Below, in pieces: positions 1 through 6,724 of a stretch of DNA of 64,000 nt. Source of the DNA: Maricaulis sp042095695 (GTDB lineage Bacteria > Pseudomonadota > Alphaproteobacteria > Caulobacterales > Maricaulaceae); the NCBI GenBank assembly GCA_042095695.1, contig JBELMP010000002.1, forward strand, positions 6,043 through 70,042. The letters are read 5' to 3'. Position 1 is the stretch's first letter. The number at the start of each line of letters is the position of its first letter. The notes under the pieces were generated by a model, which was not told the DNA's origin, ran no database searches, and saw only the letters and a program-made list of their open reading frames with translations. The position numbers were made by a program, and so were the translations under genes.

Positions 1-2
1 CC

Positions 3-587
3 CTGTTCGATGCGGGGGACAAGGCCGGTGCCTATCTCACCTTGCTCCAGGCAACGCATCATTACGGTCCGTGCACGCCGGCAACACCGGGCGCGGTGTG
101 CACAGGCATGAACCAGCTGGCCATCGCCGCGCTGGGCGACCCCGAGCTGCAAGGCCTTATGGACACGATCAGCAGCGGGCTCGGCGCGCCCGCTGAGCTC
201 CTCGCCACCCTCACGCCATATCTGGATCGTGGCGACAAGGCGGGTGCGGCCGCGGCACTGCTGGCGGCGCAGGCTGCTGCTCGACTGGAAATCCAGGGCC
301 GCAATGGCGATGCCGATCCCTTGGCGCTCTTTCTGCAAGCCGCCGAGGCCGACCCCAATGCTCCGACGACCTATTGGCATGCCGGTCGCTATGCGGCAGC
401 TAATGAGGACCTGGAAACCGCCTGGCAGCTTTTCGACATTGCGCGATCCCTGCCGGCACCCATGTCGGAACTGGCCCGGCGAGAGGCCGGAGCGCTTGAC
501 GAAAGGCTGCGCGGCATTGCGCCGAGTTTCTTCGGACCACTGGAGCCCGAGCTGCCAGAGTTTTCCACATTTTTTACGGCGGATTAA
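3..587 (+). CDS. Hypothetical helical repeat protein, 5'-truncated by the window edge
   Basis: The frame is open from base 3 to a TAA at 585-587, so this is the C-terminal 194 residues of a gene that starts outside the window. The protein is rich in Ala and Leu; segments such as DPLALFLQAAEADPN and TYWHAGRYAAANEDLETAW resemble tetratricopeptide-type helix pairs, and the last 25 residues are acidic and Pro/Phe-rich. No catalytic motif or membrane segment is visible in this part. It runs in the same direction as podJ, 156 bases upstream of it. I do not recognise the family and cannot assign a function; the call as a real gene rests on its uninterrupted frame, typical codon pattern and the gap that follows. 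Confidence 0.6.
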   Translation: MFDAGDKAGAYLTLLQATHHYGPCTPATPGAVCTGMNQLAIAALGDPELQGLMDTISSGLGAPAELLATLTPYLDRGDKAGAAAALLAAQAAARLEIQGRNGDADPLALFLQAAEADPNAPTTYWHAGRYAAANEDLETAWQLFDIARSLPAPMSELARREAGALDERLRGIAPSFFGPLEPELPEFSTFFTAD

Positions 588-743
588 CCGAGTCATCTCC
601 TTGTCTCGACTCAGGTTTTCCGAGTCCCGCCCTGATTCTCTGAATTTGGGTGTGGAAACACTAGATATAGTGCGTCCCGCCTCGGTTTACACAATATTAA
701 CCGCCCGATAGCGTTACCGGGGCTAAAGAAGTGAGCGATTCGC
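588..743 (+). promoter_or_regulatory. podJ upstream control region: GANTC cluster, CtrA-like box, NrdR-like palindrome
   Basis: GANTC sites lie at 590-594, 608-612, 622-626, 634-638 and 737-741, far denser than chance. ACACTAGATATAGTG at 658-672 is a palindrome (arms CACTA/TAGTG) resembling the NrdR-box consensus. TTTA-N7-TTAACC at 686-702 resembles the CtrA box TTAA-N7-TTAACC. In Caulobacter, podJ is under GcrA/CcrM, DnaA and CtrA control, so the sites are plausible; their use here is inferred. Confidence 0.6.
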
Positions 744-3700
744 ATGTCGTCTGGGGGACCCTGGAGCGTTAAGGGCATTGATCCGCGTGCACGTGCGCGG
801 GCCAAGACTGCCGCGCGCCGCGAGGGCATGACCCTGGGCGAATGGCTCAACCGTGTCATTCTCGATGATAACGAGTTGGCCGGCGCTCACTGGGATGATG
901 CCCTGGAGGCCTATCCCGGTTTCGATGGCGCACCGAGCGCCAATGACGCCGATGACCGGCTCATCCGCGCCATGATTAATCGTCTCAGCGAGCGTATCGA
1001 GAATGCCGAACAGGCGTCGGCCAGGACTTTGTCCGAACTCGACAAGGCGATCAGCCAGCTCGCCTCCAACGTGGTCAAGTCGGGCCAGAAGCAGAGCGAG
1101 AAACTGACCGCCTCCGACCGCCAGCTGACCGATGTGCAGCGCTCGCAGGTCGAACTCGCAAAACGGCTCAAATCTCTCGAGGGCCAGGTTTCGAGCGCCG
1201 CGCCGGGTCAGGGCAAGGCGATCGAACAAACGCTGATGAAGCTGGCCCGGCGTGTCTATGAGTATGAAAACGACATGGCCGCCCGCCTCTATGAGCAGGA
1301 AGAGACCGGCCGGGACGCCTATCGCCAGTCCGAGGCGCGGATCGATACCCTGGAAGCGCGGACCGAAAAGCTCGCCGATCTCGCTGACCGGCTGGAGAGC
1401 TCGGAACGCGGAACAAACGATTCGGCTCGCCAGCTGGAAACCGCCTTTGCCCGGCTGGATGAGCGCCTGCGCGCCGTTGAAAACCGGAATGCCAGCGACA
1501 ATGTCGATCTTGAGAGGCGCTTTGAGCGACTGACCGATGATGTCGCCAAGACCATCGCCGAGACCCGCAATCAGCTCGGCCATACGGCGGGCCGGGTCGA
1601 GGATAGCGAACGGCGGCAAATTGACAGCATGGCCCGCCTCGGTGACGAGATTTCGCGTCTCGCACAGGCGATCGACACGCGCTTTTCAGAGAATGAGCGG
1701 CGGGCCGAAGAGGCTCGCAAGGACCGCCGGACAGAAGATGCCCTGAACACCCGGATCGATGCGGTACGGCAGGAAAATCGCGATTCCATGCGGCGAATGG
1801 CTGAGGAAGTCACCAAGCTCGGTCGCACCCTCGCCGAGCGGATTGAGCGGTCGGAAAAGCGCGCAAGTCATGCGGTCGCGGCGGCAACGGATCGCATGAC
1901 CGAAGCCGTCGAACGCATCGAGAAGGCCGGTTCGAACGGCGAGGCGGAACTCGAGGACAGGCTGCGCCAGTCGGAAGAGCGGACCGCGAGCAAGATTGAC
2001 GAGGCAGTCGGCGGTGTTCAGGAACGTCTGGCAGCCCTGCGCAGCGAGACGGAAGAGACCCTCACCCCGGTGCAGCGCGCGATGACCGCCCTGGCGGATC
2101 GACTGGAAAGGATTGAAGGCAAGGCCCAGACCCCGGAGACGACGCCGGAGGCAACGCCAGAGCCGGGCCAGACCGCCCCGGCCAGTGCGCCATCCGCTGC
2201 GCCCGCCGGGCCCAGCTATCAGACACCTGATTTGAGCCAGCCACTCGGCCCTCCGCCACAGGCAGAGATTCCGGCCAGTCATTTTGACAGCGGCAAGACA
2301 GATCCCTTCCTCAATGCGCCCGATCCGGTGGCGCCTGAGCCGATGTCCGAGCCAGCGTCCGCACCCGTATCGCAACCCCTCGCGGCGCCTGTATTGCGTG
2401 AACCCGCCCAGCCGGCGATTAACCCGCAAGCAACGCCCCTGCCCACCAAGCGGCAGGCCCGGCGCGCCAGACGCGAACAAGCAGCCGCCCATCAGGCCGC
2501 GCCCGCCGAAGCGCGAGCGCCCTTGCCACCGCGCCCGACCGCTCGTGCCGGTGCGACCGCAGATGCGGACTTCCTCGCCTCAGCCCGCGAGCGCACGCGC
2601 TCAACGCAGGATTATGGGTCCTATGGCGCGGAAAACCGCCCCAGCAAGTTCAGTCGGGCCACCCTGATCGCGATCCCGATGGCTGCGCTGATCATGTTGG
2701 GCTGTGCCGGCGCCATCCTGCTTTGGGAAGCGATCCAAGGGCCGGACGAGACAACGATTATCGCAGGCAATGAAAACAGCGCCTTCCTCGCTCAGATCGA
2801 GGCGGGTCTCGCAGAAGAGGACGCGACGACCTCCAACGCCCCCGCGACCGAAGCCACGCCGCCTTCCGAGGAAGCCTCGCCTATCGAAGCAGAACCGGTC
2901 ACCCAGGCACCCGCGAATATGGTCGCCGATGCGAGCGGCAGCGTGACACCCGCACCTGTCGAAGCTGATGACCTCCCCGCGGCGGCGCCCAGCCTCGCCG
3001 CGACCGGCGCCTCGGAGGGGCGGCCGACACTGCAAAGCGCGGCGGCGGACGGCAATCCGATCGCCCGCTACCAACTCGGCCTGCAGCAATTGGAGGCCGG
3101 CGATGCGCGCTCTGCCGCCATTCTCCTGCGGCGTGCCGCCGAACAGGGTGTCCCGGACGCGCAATATCGCTATGCCAAGCTGCTGGAAACCGGCGAAGGT
3201 GTTGATATTGATCTGGAAGAAGCCCGGCGCTGGACCGAGCGTGCGGCGAATGCCGGTCATCGACGTGCCATGCACAATCTGGCCGTGATGTATTATTACG
3301 GAACCGGCGCTGAGCGGAATTTTGAATCGGCGGCACGCTGGTTCCAGGAAGCCGCCCTGTTGGGCCTGCAGGACTCCCAGTTCAACCTGGCACTTCTGTT
3401 CGAAAGCGGCCAGGGCGTTCCCTTGAGCCTTCCGGACGCCTATGCTTGGTACATGATCTCGGCATCGGCCAATGATACGACGTCCCAGGAACGGGCCGTC
3501 GACCTGGAAGAAATGATGGAGGCAGACGCCCTGACGCAAGCGCGGCAGGCGGCGACAAGCTTCCAGCCCCGCCCGATCGATCCGGAGGTGAATGGCCTCT
3601 ACCAGGGCCAGCCCTGGGATCGCACAGCGACCGCCAACCCGGCTGATGTCGAGCGCGTCCAGGGCTTCCTATCCGCGCTCGGCTACGGCCCCGGACCGAT

Positions 3701-3827
3701 TGACGGGGCAATGGGCACACGCACACGCGAGGCCATCATGGCCTTTGAGGCTGATCAGGGATTACCGCGCACAGGCCGCGTCGACGCCGTTCTCATTGAG
3801 CGGCTGGAACGCGCCGTGAACGGCTAG
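744..3827 (+). CDS. podJ: Polar localization factor PodJ
   Basis: The 1027-residue protein has the PodJ architecture. A conserved N-terminal block (PWSVKGIDPRARARAK, then GMTLGEWLNRVI) is followed by long charged coiled coil to about residue 450 and a Pro/Ala-rich stretch to about 600. A single membrane segment lies at about 638-663. The periplasmic part has three Sel1/TPR-like repeats at about 771-912 (for example AEQGVPDAQYRYAKLLETGEG) and a C-terminal peptidoglycan-binding domain at about 966-1023. In Caulobacter PodJ recruits polar factors for pilus, holdfast and flagellar development and is shortened by periplasmic proteolysis at division. Length (Caulobacter PodJ is about 970 residues) and domain order agree. 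The ATG at 744 is the only start that keeps the conserved N-terminus. Its upstream region carries cell-cycle sites. A TauE/SafE permease follows 8 bases after the stop. Confidence 0.92.
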   Translation: MSSGGPWSVKGIDPRARARAKTAARREGMTLGEWLNRVILDDNELAGAHWDDALEAYPGFDGAPSANDADDRLIRAMINRLSERIENAEQASARTLSELDKAISQLASNVVKSGQKQSEKLTASDRQLTDVQRSQVELAKRLKSLEGQVSSAAPGQGKAIEQTLMKLARRVYEYENDMAARLYEQEETGRDAYRQSEARIDTLEARTEKLADLADRLESSERGTNDSARQLETAFARLDERLRAVENRNASDNVDLERRFERLTDDVAKTIAETRNQLGHTAGRVEDSERRQIDSMARLGDEISRLAQAIDTRFSENERRAEEARKDRRTEDALNTRIDAVRQENRDSMRRMAEEVTKLGRTLAERIERSEKRASHAVAAATDRMTEAVERIEKAGSNGEAELEDRLRQSEERTASKIDEAVGGVQERLAALRSETEETLTPVQRAMTALADRLERIEGKAQTPETTPEATPEPGQTAPASAPSAAPAGPSYQTPDLSQPLGPPPQAEIPASHFDSGKTDPFLNAPDPVAPEPMSEPASAPVSQPLAAPVLREPAQPAINPQATPLPTKRQARRARREQAAAHQAAPAEARAPLPPRPTARAGATADADFLASARERTRSTQDYGSYGAENRPSKFSRATLIAIPMAALIMLGCAGAILLWEAIQGPDETTIIAGNENSAFLAQIEAGLAEEDATTSNAPATEATPPSEEASPIEAEPVTQAPANMVADASGSVTPAPVEADDLPAAAPSLAATGASEGRPTLQSAAADGNPIARYQLGLQQLEAGDARSAAILLRRAAEQGVPDAQYRYAKLLETGEGVDIDLEEARRWTERAANAGHRRAMHNLAVMYYYGTGAERNFESAARWFQEAALLGLQDSQFNLALLFESGQGVPLSLPDAYAWYMISASANDTTSQERAVDLEEMMEADALTQARQAATSFQPRPIDPEVNGLYQGQPWDRTATANPADVERVQGFLSALGYGPGPIDGAMGTRTREAIMAFEADQGLPRTGRVDAVLIERLERAVNG

Positions 3828-3835
3828 AGGGCGCG

Positions 3836-4774
3836 GTGCAGATCTACCTGCCTATCGCAGAGGTCTCGGTAAATATCTTTGTCTTGTTGGGGCTTGGCGC
3901 CGGTGTCGGATTCCTCTCGGGCATGTTTGGTGTCGGCGGCGGGTTTCTGATGACACCGATCCTGATGTTCATCGGCATCCCGCCCACAGTCGCCGTTGCA
4001 TCCGAAGCCAATCAGATTGTCGCGTCCTCGGCCTCAGGCGCACTGGCCCACTGGGTTCGCAAATCTCTTGATCCGAAAATGGGCCTGGTCCTGCTCGCCG
4101 GCGGTGTCGCGGGCTCCGTTTTCGGCGTCCGGCTCTTCGCCATACTGTCGACACTGGGACAGATCGATCTGGTAATCCGGCTCAGCTATGTCGGCTTTCT
4201 GGGCATTATCGGCTCCATCATGCTGGTTGAGAGTGTGCGGGCGATACGCCGCCGTACCCAACCGGCAGAACGCCGCGAAGGCGGCAGCTTGCGCCGCAAG
4301 CGGAACTGGATTGATGCCCTGCCGCTGAAAATGCGCTTTCCAAGGTCGGGCCTTTATATCTCGGTCATCCCGCCTATCGCGATCGGCTTCCTGGTCGGTA
4401 CGCTGGCAGCAATCATGGGCGTGGGCGGCGGTTTCGTCATGGTCCCGGCCATGATCTATATCCTGCGCATGCCGACCAGTGTCGTCGTCGGCACCTCACT
4501 CTTCCAGATCTTTTTTGTCTCAAGCCTGACCACGGTCTTGCAGGCGGCGCAGAACCAGACTGTCGATGTGGTGCTGGCATTGTTGCTGACCATTGGCGGG
4601 GTCATTGGCGCCCAATTCGGCGCCCGGGCGGGGCGCTATGTGAAGGCCGAGGATCTGCGCGCACTGCTGGCGATCATGGTGCTCGCCGTCTGTGCCAAGG
4701 TCGGATTTGAACTTATCGTCACGCCTGCAGATCTGTATGTGGTCCTGCCGCGCGGGCTGGAAGGCGGCCATTGA
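3836..4774 (+). CDS. TauE/SafE family anion permease (sulfite exporter family)
   Basis: This 312-residue integral membrane protein has two homologous halves, each opening with the family's glycine signature: FGVGGGFLMTP near residue 32 and MGVGGGFVMVP near residue 200. About eight hydrophobic segments are seen, with an Arg-rich cytoplasmic loop (RRRTQPAERREGG) between the halves. TauE/SafE proteins export small sulfur-containing or organic anions such as sulfite or sulfoacetate; the substrate here is unknown. It starts with GTG at 3836, 8 bases after the podJ stop and close behind an AGAGGG-like ribosome site, so it is probably cotranscribed with podJ. Its TGA overlaps the ATG of the following TIGR02186 gene by one base (TGATG), indicating translational coupling. 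The pairing with TIGR02186 recurs in Alphaproteobacteria. Confidence 0.85.
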   Translation: MQIYLPIAEVSVNIFVLLGLGAGVGFLSGMFGVGGGFLMTPILMFIGIPPTVAVASEANQIVASSASGALAHWVRKSLDPKMGLVLLAGGVAGSVFGVRLFAILSTLGQIDLVIRLSYVGFLGIIGSIMLVESVRAIRRRTQPAERREGGSLRRKRNWIDALPLKMRFPRSGLYISVIPPIAIGFLVGTLAAIMGVGGGFVMVPAMIYILRMPTSVVVGTSLFQIFFVSSLTTVLQAAQNQTVDVVLALLLTIGGVIGAQFGARAGRYVKAEDLRALLAIMVLAVCAKVGFELIVTPADLYVVLPRGLEGGH

Positions 4775-5508
4775 TGATTATCGCACTGATCGCCAGCCTT
4801 TTTGCGCAACAGGTCACACCGGACGCCCCGTCGATCATGCCGGCCTTCACCAAGGACATTGTCGAAATCCGGCAGGATTTCGCCGGTGAGGAGCTCATCC
4901 TGTTCGGCGCGACACAGGGACTGACAATCCAGGACGAGATTGTCGTAATCCTGCGCGGGCCGGCACAGGACCTTCGGGTCATGCGACGGGCTCGCACATT
5001 CGGCATCTGGGTCAATACCGCGCCTCGTGATTTCGAGGATGTGCCCAGCTATTACGCTGTCTCCAGTACGCGTCCGCTGGCCGAGATCGCCGACCCCGAA
5101 GCCCTGATCAATCGTGGCATTGGTCTGCAGAACCTCATGTCCGATACGGCAGCCGCCGACGACGATACCGATCGGGCATACCGGCAGGCCGTCGAGCGCG
5201 CGGGAATACGCAACGCGCTCTATGTGAATGATCCGGTAGGCGTTGAGGTTCTTGATGGTGGACTGTTCCGGGCGCGACTGGCCCTGCCACCGGTGACACC
5301 TGTCGGGACCTATAATGCCGAGGTTTATCTCTTCCGCGACGGCCGACCGATCGCCAATCGGACGATCAGCCTCTATGTCGAAAAGGCCGGGATAGAGCGC
5401 TGGGTCTATGATTTCGCCCACCAATGGCCGCTGTTATACGGCCTGGCCTGCGTCATTCTCGCTGCCTTCGCCGGCTGGGCGGCCGCCTCGGCCTTCAACC
5501 GTCGCTGA
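4774..5508 (+). CDS. TIGR02186 family membrane-anchored protein
   Basis: The 244-residue protein fits the Alphaproteobacteria-specific family TIGR02186. It has an N-terminal hydrophobic export segment (MIIALIASLFA), a roughly 190-residue extracytoplasmic domain with characteristic blocks (FAGEELILFGA, VVILRGPAQDLRVMRRAR, GIWVNTAP) and a C-terminal anchor (PLLYGLACVILAAFAGWAAA). I chose the ATG at 4774 because it overlaps the permease stop as TGATG; a TTG one codon upstream would add only one residue. Family members sit next to TauE/SafE permeases, so it is probably an accessory subunit of that transporter acting at the periplasmic face of the inner membrane. Its biochemical role is not known. 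Confidence 0.8.
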   Translation: MIIALIASLFAQQVTPDAPSIMPAFTKDIVEIRQDFAGEELILFGATQGLTIQDEIVVILRGPAQDLRVMRRARTFGIWVNTAPRDFEDVPSYYAVSSTRPLAEIADPEALINRGIGLQNLMSDTAAADDDTDRAYRQAVERAGIRNALYVNDPVGVEVLDGGLFRARLALPPVTPVGTYNAEVYLFRDGRPIANRTISLYVEKAGIERWVYDFAHQWPLLYGLACVILAAFAGWAAASAFNRR

Positions 5509-5552
5509 TCGTCAGCTTTGCCTTCGCCCGCTCGGAGACTAGGTCCCATCGC

Positions 5553-6026
5553 ATGGCAAAACCATTCAACATTCCCCCGATCGCGCTCTGGCTCGGACTT
5601 GGCGGCTGGATTCCCTTCTGGGTGCCGGTCGCCCTATCGGCACAGGCCTTGATCTCAGGACGCAGCGCCGCGGCGGAGGAAATGGCCTTCACCATTTACG
5701 CTGGTCTCATCCTCAGCTTTCTCGGCGGCGTGAGATGGGGCGGAGAAATCGTCCGCCGCGACCCGCCGGATCTTCCGATCCTGACCGCTTCCATCCTGCC
5801 ATCCCTCGGCGCGCTCGCGGCGGCCTTCATTCACTGGGCCGGACAGCCCATGCTCGCCTGGGCGGCGCTGGCCACCGGCTTTTGGATCATGCTCGTCTGG
5901 GACCGCCGTTCGGTTCGGCAAATGACGCTGCCAAAATGGTTCGGCGCACTTCGCCTGATTCTGACGTGCGGAGTGTTTCTGTCCTGCCTCGCCATGGCCG
6001 CGATTTACAGCCTCTCCCGGAGCTGA
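5553..6026 (+). CDS. DUF3429 domain membrane protein
   Basis: The 157-residue protein has about five hydrophobic segments (for example LWLGLGGWIPFWVPVAL, IYAGLILSFLGGVRWG, ILPSLGALAAAFIHWAG) and the DUF3429 hallmark LSFLGGVRWG in the second one. The family consists of small inner-membrane proteins of unknown function common in Proteobacteria. The ATG at 5553 is preceded by a 44-base gap after the TIGR02186 gene; the open frame extends further upstream but without family similarity. It probably ends the podJ-permease transcription unit. Its last 22 bases overlap the 3' end of pdeM on the opposite strand. Confidence 0.75.
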   Translation: MAKPFNIPPIALWLGLGGWIPFWVPVALSAQALISGRSAAAEEMAFTIYAGLILSFLGGVRWGGEIVRRDPPDLPILTASILPSLGALAAAFIHWAGQPMLAWAALATGFWIMLVWDRRSVRQMTLPKWFGALRLILTCGVFLSCLAMAAIYSLSRS

Positions 6027-6724
6027 GGGCGATCGGCGACCAGCTGGCCTGCCGCGATGGCATGCAAGGCGGTCTGCCCCATGACCAGGACGTCAGGCGT
6101 CCGTCCGAAACAGGCCGTGAACGCCGCATCACGGACATTGAGCCCGCCGGTAAAGGCGCCAAAGGCCGGCATGATCAGGCGCTGACCGTCGGTGGCGAAA
6201 CAGCGCCGTCGCACGGAACGGCCACGCCCCCGGACCTTGGCACAGGGATGAAGATGGCCGGCTATTTCACCGCGTGCCGGCGCTTCCAACGGTTCATGGC
6301 GCAGCGTCAGGGCACCGAGCTGCAATTCATGCCGAATATCGCCGCCCAGATCCTGTGGTGGCTGCGGGTCGTGATTGCCTTCGATCCAGGTCCAGCGTGC
6401 CGTACGCGCCACGAGTTCTCGAAGTCGCTCACGATCTTCGGCGTCCATGCGGTGTTCCGCCCACATGTCGTGGAAACTGTCACCCAATGCAATGACATGG
6501 ACGGGCGCATGAAAGTCGAGTGCGTCCACCAGTCGGGACAGGGTTGCCCGCGTATCATAGGGCGGCAGCATCTGGCCGCTGCGGGCAAAGGCTGAACCTT
6601 TCTCGAAATGCAGGTCCGACACGATCAGCGCGCCATGTTCCGGCAAGACCAGAACACCATCGGCATCCGCAAGCGCTGCCTCTCCGGCAAGGTTGAGTTT
6701 CAGGGTGGCACGGCGGTCGGTCAC
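6005..6724 (-). CDS. pdeM: Ligase-associated DNA damage response endonuclease PdeM
   Basis: The 239-residue protein is a calcineurin-like metallophosphoesterase. The metal-binding motifs are visible in order: SDLHFEKG (about 35-42), GDSFHD (about 81-86), GNHD (about 115-118) and GHLHP (about 155-159). This set and length match the ligase-associated subfamily TIGR04123, which works with an Lhr-type helicase, an ATP-dependent DNA ligase and an exonuclease in bacterial DNA repair. The start is a GTG at 6724-6722 overlapping the TGA of the helicase gene (GTGA), so the two are translationally coupled. The ligase and exonuclease genes usually found with it are not present here. The 3' end overlaps the convergent DUF3429 gene by 22 bases. 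Confidence 0.88.
   Translation of the reverse strand: MTDRRATLKLNLAGEAALADADGVLVLPEHGALIVSDLHFEKGSAFARSGQMLPPYDTRATLSRLVDALDFHAPVHVIALGDSFHDMWAEHRMDAEDRERLRELVARTARWTWIEGNHDPQPPQDLGGDIRHELQLGALTLRHEPLEAPARGEIAGHLHPCAKVRGRGRSVRRRCFATDGQRLIMPAFGAFTGGLNVRDAAFTACFGRTPDVLVMGQTALHAIAAGQLVADRPQLRERL

Noticed and set aside
2101..2640. Break or fusion point within podJ at the Pro/Ala-rich segment
   Set aside because: The frame is uninterrupted and a Pro-rich linker at this position is normal for PodJ.
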